The position numbers were made by a program, and so were the translations under genes. A stretch of 58,140 nucleotides of DNA from Campylobacterota bacterium (GTDB taxonomy: Bacteria; Bdellovibrionota; Bacteriovoracia; Bacteriovoracales; Bacteriovoracaceae), in the NCBI GenBank assembly GCA_003650125.1, contig QNFX01000011.1:1-58140 (forward strand), written 5' to 3'. The notes beneath the pieces were generated by a model that saw nothing but the letters and a program-made list of their open reading frames with translations, was not told the origin of the DNA and made no database searches. This document shows positions 17,079 to 25,694 of the stretch, piece after piece (the first letter of the stretch is position 1; every line of letters begins with the position of its first letter).

Positions 17079-17554
17079 ACACTAAAGATATTTTTAGCAT
17101 GAGACCAAACCGGATTAATTTCTGTCTTAAATAAAAAAATAAAAAAACCAATACGAGCGCCATTAACCAGAGAAAAACGAGCAAACCACCAAGCAATCTT
17201 ATGCCAAAAAGGGGCCATGGTTTGAGTTTGTCTTTTCTTCCAGTACCAATTAACAAGGACCGTTAGGATAATAAATCCTACAAAAAAATAATATCGGGTC
17301 TTATCCGCTAAGGTGGCCTTCCATAGACCTTTGATATTTTCGTCTCTGGTAACTCTTACTGTTAGAAGAGTCAATCTGGGGTTTGACTCAATAAACGTTT
17401 CCATTATGGAGTCTTTAAATTTTTCTTTTAACAAGGATACTATCTCTTCTTCCGAAAGCGGGTGCTTTTCAATGTCCTTAGGGGCCTCTTGAGCAAAGCT
17501 TGGGCCAATTAACAGAAGAAATAAAAAATATAGGATAAATTTTTTTTCTATCAT
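17075..17554 (-). CDS. Small membrane protein with signal peptide
   Basis: 159 residues. Signal peptide (to about FAQ, residue 22), a charged helical stretch to about 85, a membrane helix YYFFVGFIILTVLVNWY, a short charged loop, and a second hydrophobic segment (ARIGFFIFLF) near the end. No family recognised. GGAAAA precedes the ATG. The gene is convergent with the third prepilin gene and divergent from the DUF1513 gene; nothing in the context fixes its function. Confidence 0.55.
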   Translation of the reverse strand: MIEKKFILYFLFLLLIGPSFAQEAPKDIEKHPLSEEEIVSLLKEKFKDSIMETFIESNPRLTLLTVRVTRDENIKGLWKATLADKTRYYFFVGFIILTVLVNWYWKKRQTQTMAPFWHKIAWWFARFSLVNGARIGFFIFLFKTEINPVWSHAKNIFSV

Positions 17555-17592
17555 TTTAGTTTTCCTTTCATAATATTATGTATCAACCTCTA

Positions 17593-17615
17593 AGGCAGGG
17601 CCAGCCATGCTGCCT
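17593..17615. promoter_or_regulatory. Inverted repeat in divergent intergenic region
   Basis: AGGCAG (17593-17598) and CTGCCT (17610-17615) form a six-base-pair stem around an 11-base loop, in the gap between two divergent genes (17554 and 17691). It has no T tail in either direction, so an operator is more likely than a terminator; no known site is recognised. Confidence 0.3.
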
Positions 17616-17690
17616 GGTATCAATATTTTTAAATATAGATTTTCTTAAGTTCAACTAGATAATTTCGTTTATTAATAATATCATTCGCTC

Positions 17691-18773
17691 ATGGTCGCTA
17701 GAAGACAATTTATACAAAGCTTTCTTTTTTACTCCCTATTTCCTTTAGACCTATTTGCCAAAACTAATGGCAAAAAAGGATTGTATTTGATTGGGGCATC
17801 TTCCAAATCAGACCAAGAACAGAACTACTTATGGGGTATGGACCTAGATACAGGACGCCAGTTTAAAGTTCCCGTTGGTTTTAGAATTCATTCCATTTTC
17901 CCTTCTCAAAATAAATCAGAAGTATCGATAGTAGGTCAATGGGAAAAAGAAATTTCTAGAATCGCTCTAGGACAAGAAAAGTTACTGGCCAGTAAAAATA
18001 TTGGATTGGATAAAGCTAAGTTTGTAGGCCATGGGTTTTATGACCATCAAGGTGATTACCTCTATACTACCGCTGCTCAATATTCTCATTATAATAAAAA
18101 TGGTGCTGGAAAAGGAATTATCCTAAAGTATTCTTTAAAAAATCTTGAAGTCGTAGATCAAATACCAAGCTATGGGCCGGAACCCCATGAGATTTTTCCC
18201 CTTACAGGAAAGCAGGCATTAGTACTCAATGCTGGAATTGGACCTGAAAAGGCCCCCATCTCACTCCCCGAATCCAATATTTCTTTAATTAATTACGAAA
18301 CTGGAAAGTTATTAAAAAAATGGGATCTTAAAGAAAAAGGTCTATTTGCGGCCCATGGAACAAAGTTTAATGAGAAGGAATTTGTATTTGTGGGAGGGAA
18401 GTATTTAAAGTCTGGCGATAAAACACCTATGGCCTTAAAATTCCCAGGAACTCTTAAGCAATTTAAACTTTCAAAAGATCTAAAAAATTCTCCTTTTTTA
18501 AGCGTCGTGACAGATGCTTCAAATGGTATTGCCGCGGCCACACATCCAGAAACTGGAACGCTTTCCTTCTGGGATTTTAAAACTGGAAATATCATAAAAG
18601 TTGTAAAGTTAGGAGATACTCTTAAAGGAGTCTCTCTGACCTTAAATAAATCTCATTTTGTTGCCAATTCAACTGAACAAGTTTTTCTAATAAATACTAA
18701 AAATCTGACTCTTGAAAAAACAATTAGGCCAAAAAACTTACTCTTAAATGGTGCTCATTCAATATTTATTTAA
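17691..18773 (+). CDS. DUF1513 family protein, Tat-type signal, beta-propeller-like
   Basis: 360 residues. N-terminus MVARRQFIQSFLFYSLFP has a twin-arginine-like motif (RRQFIQ) before the hydrophobic stretch, so export folded by the Tat route is likely. The segments VGHGFYDHQGDYLYTT, GPEPHEIFPL and VLNAGI followed by SNISLINYETGKLL match the DUF1513 pattern, and WD-like repeats (FWDFKTGNII) suggest a propeller. The family is periplasmic, often near iron-uptake genes; none is here. No Shine-Dalgarno motif before the ATG. The gene runs 15 bases into the convergent GT2 gene. Function unknown. Confidence 0.65.
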   Translation: MVARRQFIQSFLFYSLFPLDLFAKTNGKKGLYLIGASSKSDQEQNYLWGMDLDTGRQFKVPVGFRIHSIFPSQNKSEVSIVGQWEKEISRIALGQEKLLASKNIGLDKAKFVGHGFYDHQGDYLYTTAAQYSHYNKNGAGKGIILKYSLKNLEVVDQIPSYGPEPHEIFPLTGKQALVLNAGIGPEKAPISLPESNISLINYETGKLLKKWDLKEKGLFAAHGTKFNEKEFVFVGGKYLKSGDKTPMALKFPGTLKQFKLSKDLKNSPFLSVVTDASNGIAAATHPETGTLSFWDFKTGNIIKVVKLGDTLKGVSLTLNKSHFVANSTEQVFLINTKNLTLEKTIRPKNLLLNGAHSIFI

Positions 18774-19487
18774 TTGCGACTTCGAATACTTAAGAATATA
18801 TATTAAGGCCAAGATTCCATCTTTTAGTCTGATTTTTTTACCTTCCCCGTAGGTTCGAGGTTTATAAGAAATTGCTATCTCCTTAATTCTAACTCCTGGT
18901 ATCGTTGATAATTTTGCTGTTATTTCTGGCTCAATTCTAAAATCATTAGATTTAAGATTCATATTTTTAATTAGCGATGTCTTAATGAGCTTATAACCTG
19001 TCTCCATATCAGTTAAGTTAAATCCCGTAAAAATATTTGAAATTTTAGTGAGTAATTTATTACCCATAATTTGATAGAAACTTACAAGTTGAGCAGGTTT
19101 TGTTCTAAAGCGAGATCCAAAAACTACCTCTGCTTCGAAATTTTTAATGGGCATCCAGAGGGACTCATAATCTTTAGGGTTATACTCTAAATCTGCATCT
19201 TGAATTAAAATATAATCTCCCGAGGCCATTTCTAGTGCTGTGATGATTGCGGCACCTTTACCTTGATTCTCCATGTGTTCAATTATTTTTATTTTTTCTT
19301 GATCTTGAAATTCTTTTTTTACAATTTTGCCCGTCTGGTCCTTTGAGCCATCATTAACTATGATTATTTCAAAATCTTTTAACAGTTTCTTTTCCTGAAG
19401 GAAGCTCAATTCTTTAAAAGAATGATTAACGACTTGTTCGATAGTTTTTTCTTCATTGAATGCTGGAATTAAGATACTTAGCTTCAT
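18759..19487 (-). CDS. GT2 glycosyltransferase, dolichyl-phosphate glucose synthase-like
   Basis: 242 residues. GT-A fold: LSILIPAFNEEKTI, IIIVNDGSKDQT, GKGAAIITALEMASGD, and metal-binding DAD (97-99), then FGSRF and DMETGYKLI, the typical set of DPG-synthase-like GT2 enzymes that make a polyprenyl-phosphate sugar. Second such loader in the window, so at least two lipid-linked sugars may feed the GT-C-like proteins to the left. No C-terminal membrane helices. It lies downstream of metE on the same strand, with a hairpin between them (19499-19522). Confidence 0.9.
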   Translation of the reverse strand: MKLSILIPAFNEEKTIEQVVNHSFKELSFLQEKKLLKDFEIIIVNDGSKDQTGKIVKKEFQDQEKIKIIEHMENQGKGAAIITALEMASGDYILIQDADLEYNPKDYESLWMPIKNFEAEVVFGSRFRTKPAQLVSFYQIMGNKLLTKISNIFTGFNLTDMETGYKLIKTSLIKNMNLKSNDFRIEPEITAKLSTIPGVRIKEIAISYKPRTYGEGKKIRLKDGILALIYILKYSKSQLNKY

Positions 19488-19498
19488 AGATTTTAATA

Positions 19499-19528
19499 TG
19501 GGGTGAACAAAAATTCACCCCACTTTTT
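19499..19528. terminator. Hairpin between metE and the GT2 gene
   Basis: A nine-base-pair perfect stem, TGGGGTGAA (19499-19507) with TTCACCCCA (19514-19522), and a six-base loop. The T run follows it only in the plus direction (CTTTTTATTTT), so as a factor-independent terminator it would stop plus-strand (antisense) transcripts best; in the metE direction the tail is only AT-rich. It may work in both directions or act as an mRNA 3'-end stabiliser for metE. Confidence 0.6.
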
Positions 19529-19545
19529 ATTTTATCTGGCCTGTT

Positions 19546-21825
19546 TTAAAGCCGCCTCCGAATCTCGTGAGCGGTCTCAACCATATGATGGAGCGAAGGA
19601 CGGATTTCATCCCAAGTTCTTGTTTTAAGCCCACAGTCGGGGTTAATCCACAGTTTCTCAGGCCCTACATATTTCAAGGCCTGCCCCATAAGCTCAGTCA
19701 TTCCCTCTTTTGCAGGAACTCTTGGTGAATGGATATCATAAATTCCCGGCCCAATTTGATTTGGATATTTATAATCGGCCAGAGCATCGAGAATTTCCAT
19801 CTGCGATCTTGAAGATTCAATGGAGATAACATCCGCGTCCATTTTTGAGATGGAATCGATAATATCATTGAACTCTGAGTAGCACATATGGGTGTGAATT
19901 TGTGTAGAGTCTTCAACTCCAGTAGATGAAATTTTAAAACTCTCAACTGCCCAGTTTAGATAGTTTTCCCATTTCTCTCGTTTAATAGGGAGTCCTTCTC
20001 TAAAAGCTGCCTCATCAATTTGAATTATTTTAATTCCTGCTGTTTCTAAATCATGAACTTCATCTCTAATGGCCCAGGCAATTTGACGACATACTTCTTC
20101 CATGGAGACATCATCGCGGTAAAAAGACCACTGCAAAATAGTGACAGGGCCTGTAAGCATGCCTTTGACCCATTTTTTAGTTAGAGTACTAGCGTATTTA
20201 ATCCATTCAACCGTCATAGGATTAGGTCTTCTTATATCTCCATATATAATTGGTGGTTTTACACAACGAGAACCATAACTTTGCACCCAGCCAAATTTAG
20301 AGAAGATAAATCCATCGAGTTGTTCTCCAAAGTATTCAACCATATCATTTCTTTCAAACTCTCCATGGACTAAAACATCAAGACCTAGATCTTCCTGCTC
20401 TTTAATACAATTAGCAGTCGCCTCTTTTAGATGGTTATTGTAAGTTTTTTCATCCATTCTTCCCGCCTTAAAATCCGCTCTCCACTTGCGAATCTCTTTA
20501 GTCTGAGGGAATGAACCAATGGTCGTAGTGGGAAATATTGGAAGCTTTAAAAGATCTTTTTGCACTACCTGTCTGATATCGTGCGGAGATTTTCGCGATG
20601 ACCACTCGCCACCTGTTCTGCTCGTTTTTTCTCGAACATCTTTTCTAAAAGTTGTCTCGGCATTTTTTCGGTCAGTAAAAATTTTATTGTACTCTTCAAG
20701 CTCTGCTTTAATACTTTTTTTCCCCCCACGGGTTAAGGCGGTGTTGAGGGCATTAAGCTCCCATAGCTTTTGCTTGGCAAAGGCCATCCAGCTTTTCACT
20801 TGGGGATTTAGCTCCGTTTCAATTTCTAAGTCATAGGGACTGTGAAGAAGCGAACAAGAGGCAGAGGCCCAGATATTTTCTGCTCCAAGCTTATTTTGTG
20901 CTTTTTCCAGAGTTTCCCAAGCTTTTTCTAAGTTAGTTTTCCAAATGTTTCTGCCATTTACTACGCCAAGAGAATAAATCATAGAACCATTCCAATTATC
21001 TAGAAGGGTATCAAGTTGCTCTGGAGCTCTTAGCAAATCAAAATGAAGGGCATTAATCGGAAGGTTACAAATCCAAGGGGCCTCTCCGGTTATACCTTCA
21101 AAATAAGTTGTCATGAATAGTTTTAAATTAGGATTTTTCTCTCTAATAGTGGCATACGCTTTTTTATATGCATCTCGGATGGGATCAGATAAATCTGTTA
21201 CCAGGCAAGGCTCATCAATTTGCACCCATTTAGCGCCAGCAGTTTCTAAGTTTTTTAACAGTTCATTATAAACAGGAAGAAGACTATCCAAGTGATCTAG
21301 GACATCTCCACCTTCATATTTATTTTTTCCCAGTAAAAGATATGAAAGAGGCCCTATAATAACTGGACGGGTGGTGATCCCAAGTTCTTTGGCCTCGTTG
21401 AATTCATTTACTGGTTTGTTTGATGTCAGTTTAAAGGGTTGGTTCTTTTCAAATTCTGGAACAATGTAGTGATAGTTTGTGTCAAACCACTTAGTCATTT
21501 CCATGGCGGTTTTTTCACCCTTCCCACCTCTCGCCATATTAAAGTAGGTATCTTGATCAACTTCGTCGCCTGTAAAATCATATCTTGGTGGCACTGAACC
21601 GACAGTGCACGTCATATCGAGCATTTGATCATAGTAAGAAAAGTCGTTGGAAGGAATATGGGTCATGCCCATTTCTTTTTGTAGCTTCCAATTCTCTGCC
21701 CTAAGGGTTTTAGCTACAGTTTCAAGCTCATCTCGGGTCGTCTCCCCCCTCCAATATTTTTCAACGGCTTTTTTAAGTTCTCTTTTTTTTCCTATTCTTG
21801 GATAACCTAAAACATGGGCGACCAT
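19546..21825 (-). CDS. metE: Cobalamin-independent methionine synthase
   Basis: 759 residues, the usual length. Transfers a methyl group from 5-methyltetrahydrofolate (polyglutamate) to homocysteine, the last step of methionine synthesis. The N-terminal duplicated domain starts LGYPRIGKKRELK and includes KWVQIDEPCLV; the C-terminal catalytic barrel has TTTIGSFPQT, GEFERNDMVEYF, IQIDEAAFREG, the zinc-site HTHMCYSEF (HxC), and PDCGLKTR with the last Cys ligand. AAGGAGAAG sits just before the ATG. No riboswitch fits in the 85 bases upstream. Monocistronic by spacing. Confidence 0.98.
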   Translation of the reverse strand: MVAHVLGYPRIGKKRELKKAVEKYWRGETTRDELETVAKTLRAENWKLQKEMGMTHIPSNDFSYYDQMLDMTCTVGSVPPRYDFTGDEVDQDTYFNMARGGKGEKTAMEMTKWFDTNYHYIVPEFEKNQPFKLTSNKPVNEFNEAKELGITTRPVIIGPLSYLLLGKNKYEGGDVLDHLDSLLPVYNELLKNLETAGAKWVQIDEPCLVTDLSDPIRDAYKKAYATIREKNPNLKLFMTTYFEGITGEAPWICNLPINALHFDLLRAPEQLDTLLDNWNGSMIYSLGVVNGRNIWKTNLEKAWETLEKAQNKLGAENIWASASCSLLHSPYDLEIETELNPQVKSWMAFAKQKLWELNALNTALTRGGKKSIKAELEEYNKIFTDRKNAETTFRKDVREKTSRTGGEWSSRKSPHDIRQVVQKDLLKLPIFPTTTIGSFPQTKEIRKWRADFKAGRMDEKTYNNHLKEATANCIKEQEDLGLDVLVHGEFERNDMVEYFGEQLDGFIFSKFGWVQSYGSRCVKPPIIYGDIRRPNPMTVEWIKYASTLTKKWVKGMLTGPVTILQWSFYRDDVSMEEVCRQIAWAIRDEVHDLETAGIKIIQIDEAAFREGLPIKREKWENYLNWAVESFKISSTGVEDSTQIHTHMCYSEFNDIIDSISKMDADVISIESSRSQMEILDALADYKYPNQIGPGIYDIHSPRVPAKEGMTELMGQALKYVGPEKLWINPDCGLKTRTWDEIRPSLHHMVETAHEIRRRL

Positions 21826-21910
21826 ATCTTCTCCTTGGTTTATTTTGATATATCTAGCAAAGTATATTTTTGCTTACCCAAGAAAAGAAGTAAAGGTGTA
21901 GACTTGGTGA

Positions 21911-23608
21911 CTAGTATCTAGAAGTTGATACAATCTTTGGAATATCTAAGCGATCCCCCACTTTTAGAGTATTGCCTTTTTGATAGTACCTTAAAAGCCA
22001 GATAGGGACATCCAATCTATTTTGAATTCGATCTAGCGTATCCCCTCTTTTGACATGGTATTTTTTAAGACCACCAATTTTATAATTATTAAAAAAATCT
22101 TCTTGAATGCTTAGATGATACTGTCTTCGCTTTCTTTTAAACCGTCTAATATTTGCCCTAGAAACGGGTATAACAAGATTGCCTCCCAAGCGAATAGATT
22201 TTGACCTGAGTTTTTTATTAAAGGACAAAATCTTTTTTACTGGCACTAGACTCCAATCAGCATAGTGCCCCAATGTTTCTTCTGGCTCAATTGTAACTTT
22301 ATAAAGGTTTCCTCTAATTTTTTTAAGATCAAGATTATAGGACTTTACCACATCAAGAGGGATTTTTGATTTGTATTTTTTCCACTTTTTGGAAAGATCT
22401 GCGCTCTTAAGCCATTTTAAAATAGGACGGTTTATTTTTGCCACTTTTTCTAAGAAACTATGTTTTTCTTTCGGCCTAGTTTTCTTTCTTTTTTTCTTCT
22501 TAATACTGGCCATTAACTTATTTTTTTTAGCAAGGTTAACTACGGGGATTTTTAATTGATAATTTATGGGAAGCGTAAGGTTTCGTCTAAAGACCGCAGG
22601 CCGAAGTTGCAAATTATAGCTTTGAAGTTTTCTAAGACCTATTTTAGTTAGCCGTGATATTTTTTTAATCGGCATTCTCTGAGGAAGTTTAAGTACGGTA
22701 TAAGGATCTAGTCTTTTTCTTCTGATTTTTTTAAAAAATTTCTTTGGATTTTGAGATATCTCACTAGCAGCAACAAAAGTTGCATAGAAATTCTTCGAAG
22801 CGAATCTAAATCGAGATCCATTATAATTTTCAACAATTTTACTAATATTTTTTGTTTTCATTTTTCTTACCGCTCGGGACATGGCACTGGGCCCATAGTT
22901 GTAAGCGGTAATGGCCAATGGCCATGTTTTAAACCTTCTATAATTATCTCCTAGAAGCCAAACTGCTGCTTTAGTCGACTTCATAGGATCGCGTCTCTCA
23001 TCAATAAGATAGTTTCGTTTTAATTTGTAAAGCCTGGCGGTAGATCTCATAAATTGCCATATTCCCGCGGCACCAGCTTTGGAATAGGCACGATAATTAA
23101 AAGAACTCTCCACATGAGGTAAATAGGCCAACTCTTCAGGATACCCTTTCCTTTTAAAGTTCTTTTTTATCTTTTTAAGATATTTATAAGATTCTGATAG
23201 TCCTTTTAGATATCTGTTAGACATCCCACCTTGATAGCGAATCCTACGAGCAATTCTTCTCAATTTTCTCTTGGGAAGCCGTTGCAATTTCAAAAGGAGG
23301 GCCTCTTTTATGCGAACTGGTTTATTTTTCGCCAGAGAAAGGATTATTTTTTTCCAGTATCTTTTTCTCGCCTTAACTTTTTTAATTCGACCTTTTCGAG
23401 AAAGTCCTCTTACTGATACCGTTTCATAAATAATATCTAACTTTTGTTCATCATGCAGAAATCCCTCATCTGAGTTTATCTGTGAATAAACTTTTTCCCA
23501 AAAATTTACACGCACTCTCATCTTATAATCTACGGGAAAATGTTTTTTAGCAGTGCTGGCAAACAACACTATAGGGAAGATCAGACATATTAATATTTTT
23601 AACTTCAC
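21911..23608 (-). CDS. MltD-like membrane-bound lytic transglycosylase with LysM
   Basis: About 565 residues from the start chosen here. Signal peptide (LKILICLIFPIVLFAS), a very basic linker, then a family 1 SLT domain: EELAYLPHVESSFNYRAYSKAGAAG with catalytic Glu (about residue 167), GIWQFM, and AITAYNYGP. Two further segments (about 430-530) resemble degraded LysM repeats, and the C-terminus has a clear LysM (YHVKRGDTLDRIQ to VGDRLDIP). It cleaves peptidoglycan with 1,6-anhydro ends. Earlier in-frame starts reach into the divergent glutathione peroxidase gene; the GTG at 23608 lies exactly six bases after a TATAAT, and ATG at 23611 three bases after. Unusually rich in Lys and Arg. Confidence 0.9.
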   Translation of the reverse strand: MKLKILICLIFPIVLFASTAKKHFPVDYKMRVRVNFWEKVYSQINSDEGFLHDEQKLDIIYETVSVRGLSRKGRIKKVKARKRYWKKIILSLAKNKPVRIKEALLLKLQRLPKRKLRRIARRIRYQGGMSNRYLKGLSESYKYLKKIKKNFKRKGYPEELAYLPHVESSFNYRAYSKAGAAGIWQFMRSTARLYKLKRNYLIDERRDPMKSTKAAVWLLGDNYRRFKTWPLAITAYNYGPSAMSRAVRKMKTKNISKIVENYNGSRFRFASKNFYATFVAASEISQNPKKFFKKIRRKRLDPYTVLKLPQRMPIKKISRLTKIGLRKLQSYNLQLRPAVFRRNLTLPINYQLKIPVVNLAKKNKLMASIKKKKRKKTRPKEKHSFLEKVAKINRPILKWLKSADLSKKWKKYKSKIPLDVVKSYNLDLKKIRGNLYKVTIEPEETLGHYADWSLVPVKKILSFNKKLRSKSIRLGGNLVIPVSRANIRRFKRKRRQYHLSIQEDFFNNYKIGGLKKYHVKRGDTLDRIQNRLDVPIWLLRYYQKGNTLKVGDRLDIPKIVSTSRY

Positions 23609-23614
23609 CATTAA

Positions 23615-23620
23615 ATTATA
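23615..23620 (-). promoter_or_regulatory. TATAAT -10 element placing transcription start at the GTG (leaderless)
   Basis: TATAAT read on the minus strand, six bases before GTG 23608. No Shine-Dalgarno motif and no good -35 hexamer. Same spacing is seen before the genes starting at 33428 and 51517. Confidence 0.5.
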
Positions 23621-23675
23621 ATCGACATTTTCATTAATTACATTGAGAATATGGATCAAAACAGGGGTAAAATAA

Positions 23676-24161
23676 GTGACCAAATCAATATATAACTTTA
23701 AAGCTGTTAATATTAAAGGCCAAAAAGAGAGCTTAGAAAAGTATAGTAATAAAGTACTCTTAATCGTAAATGTGGCCTCTAAATGCGGGTTTACGCCTCA
23801 ATATAAAGGTCTTGAAGAACTCTATCAAAGCTATCAGGATAGAGGCCTTGAAATCTTAGCTTTTCCCTGCAATCAGTTTGGCAAGCAAGAAACTGGGAAT
23901 GAAAATGATATCTTAAATTTCTGTGAGCGAAACTATGGTGTCACCTTTCCCCTATTTTCAAAGATTGAAGTAAATGGAGATGGGGTTCACCCACTTTTTA
24001 GTTTTTTAAAAAAAGAATTACCGGGCATTTTAGGCAGTGAAAAAATAAAGTGGAATTTTACTAAATTCTTAATCGATAGAAAGGGGAATCCTATTAAGCG
24101 ATTCGCACCCAAGGACACGCCTAAGAGTTTAATTCCCCAAATTGAGAAATTACTTGAATAA
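23676..24161 (+). CDS. Glutathione peroxidase family protein (Cys type)
   Basis: 161 residues. Thioredoxin-fold peroxidase reducing hydrogen or lipid peroxides, in bacteria usually with thioredoxin. The catalytic set is complete: Cys37 (NVASKCGFTPQY), Gln71 (FGKQE), Trp126-Asn127 (KWNFTKFL). The FPCNQFG motif is intact. GTG start at 23676, with AGGGGTAA a few bases before it. It is divergent from the lytic transglycosylase gene and runs 41 bases into the convergent class V aminotransferase gene. Confidence 0.95.
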   Translation: MTKSIYNFKAVNIKGQKESLEKYSNKVLLIVNVASKCGFTPQYKGLEELYQSYQDRGLEILAFPCNQFGKQETGNENDILNFCERNYGVTFPLFSKIEVNGDGVHPLFSFLKKELPGILGSEKIKWNFTKFLIDRKGNPIKRFAPKDTPKSLIPQIEKLLE

Positions 24162-25299
24162 AACGATCTATCTCCTCTTCAGTATTGTAATAATGAACTG
24201 AGGCACGAACTAAATCTGTGAGATCTCTTATTTTAAAATCTAGAGGAAAGTGCTCTTTTGGAATATAAGTAACATTAATATTTCTCTTAAATAATTCCTT
24301 GCATACATCTTGAGAGCTTATTTCCGCTATTTTAAAAGTCACAATACCACTTTTTATTTTTCCCTGATCGTGAAGAGTTATATTTTCTATCTCACCCAAT
24401 TTTTCCCTAAGGATTTCCGCCAAATGAACAACTCTTTTTTCTATCTTTTCGATCCCTATATTTAGAGCGTATTTTATCGCCTCGGCCAAACCTAATTTTC
24501 CGGCAAAACTACTCTCCCAGGTCTCCAATCTCCTTGCTTGATTGCGAAGTTTAAAGTCCATACCTTCTCCCCAATCAGCGGTCATCATATCGACTACTGG
24601 AGGTAGTAGTTCTTTAAGTCTTTCTTTTTTAATATAAGCAAAACCAGTCCCTCTAGGCCCTCGGAGAAACTTTCTCCCAGTGGCGCAAAGGGCATCACAT
24701 TTAATCTTTGAGATATTCACTTGCATTTGGCCAATGGATTGAGTGGCATCTAAGAGGTAAAAAATATTATACTTTTTTGCCAATGCTCCAATCTCTTCCA
24801 CGGGATTAACCAATCCTCCCTGACTTGGAATATGGGTGATCGCCAAAAGTTTAGGTATTCTTTTTTTGATCATCTCTTCCAACGCAGAAATTGAAGTCTC
24901 ACCTGTTTTCTCTGCGGGTATCAACTCTAAATTAATTCCTTTCATTTTTTTTTGATGAATAATTCCTAAAAGATTGCTGCCATATTCTGCTGAGGTGGTC
25001 AGGATAGTATCTCCCTCTTTAAAATCCATGCCATAAAAAACCACCTGCCAGGCCCTGGTGGCATTTTCAAAAAGAGCGATCTCATCCTCATGAGCGCCAA
25101 TTAAAGTGGCCAGATTCTTATACAGGGTCTCAATTTTGGGGTTTGCTTCTCCCATCGCCTCATATCCACCAATTTTCGCCTCAAGATTTAGATAATCTAT
25201 CATTGCTTGGACTACTGGCCTGGGCATAAGTGAGGCCCCAGCATTGTTAAAATGAATAAGGTCAGGACTACTAAAGTTATCTCGCGGGTTTTGACTCAT
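24121..25299 (-). CDS. Class V PLP aminotransferase / cysteine-lyase-like
   Basis: 392 residues. PLP fold type I: HFNNAGASLMPRPV at the N-terminus, YLLDATQSIGQ (Asp184, Gln187), and Schiff-base Lys210 in ATGRKFLRGPRGTGF. Nearest groups are the EgtE/isopenicillin-epimerase-like and Csd-like lyases. There is no obvious catalytic Cys loop of the NifS/IscS type, so a desulfurase role in cluster assembly is doubtful. AAAGGAGC precedes the start. Partner genes for ergothioneine synthesis are not in the window. Confidence 0.85.
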   Translation of the reverse strand: MSQNPRDNFSSPDLIHFNNAGASLMPRPVVQAMIDYLNLEAKIGGYEAMGEANPKIETLYKNLATLIGAHEDEIALFENATRAWQVVFYGMDFKEGDTILTTSAEYGSNLLGIIHQKKMKGINLELIPAEKTGETSISALEEMIKKRIPKLLAITHIPSQGGLVNPVEEIGALAKKYNIFYLLDATQSIGQMQVNISKIKCDALCATGRKFLRGPRGTGFAYIKKERLKELLPPVVDMMTADWGEGMDFKLRNQARRLETWESSFAGKLGLAEAIKYALNIGIEKIEKRVVHLAEILREKLGEIENITLHDQGKIKSGIVTFKIAEISSQDVCKELFKRNINVTYIPKEHFPLDFKIRDLTDLVRASVHYYNTEEEIDRFIQVISQFGELNS

Positions 25300-25362
25300 C
25301 GCCTCATGCTCCTTTTAGCATTGTTATGTATACCTTGGAGGTTATCAAAATAAGGGATAAAA

Positions 25363-25629
25363 ATGTCTTTTAACGTCGTCTTTTTTTTAATGGGTGCCAT
25401 CCTAGTAACTCTGGCCATCTTTAGTCCTTTTTTTCGCCGTAAAGAACTACAAAGTATGAAGTTGGAAACGAGATATTTTGAGGCCTTAAAAATGTTTCAA
25501 GTAGGAGCACTTGATGAGGCCAGCTTACTTAAAGAAGGAATGACTCATTTTAAAAACTTAGGACTTTCCCCAGTAGAAGCAAAACAAAGGGTCGAAAAAG
25601 ACTTAACTTTGGTAAATTTGTCAATCTAA
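25363..25629 (+). CDS. Small membrane-anchored hypothetical protein
   Basis: 88 residues: one N-terminal membrane helix (VVFFLMGAILVTLAIF), then a soluble helical part with LETRYFEALKMFQVGALDEASLLKEG, resembling the short-SHOCT-like arrangements of small membrane proteins but not enough to assign. AAGGGA lies before the ATG. It is divergent from the class V aminotransferase gene and 65 bp before phnD on the same strand. Confidence 0.6.
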   Translation: MSFNVVFFLMGAILVTLAIFSPFFRRKELQSMKLETRYFEALKMFQVGALDEASLLKEGMTHFKNLGLSPVEAKQRVEKDLTLVNLSI

Positions 25630-25694
25630 CGAGCTATTACCTTTCCCAAACATTCTAAGGTATTATTTTAAAATCAAATAAAGGAGTACCTTTT

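Noticed and set aside
17590-17601. CTAAGGCAGGGC here and as its complement at 44787-44798
   Set aside because: One 12-base match between two intergenic places, in different positions relative to the genes; chance cannot be excluded and no third copy was seen.
21826-21910. Possible SAM or cobalamin riboswitch before metE
   Set aside because: Only 85 bases to the next gene and no recognisable aptamer core; a plain Shine-Dalgarno site is present.
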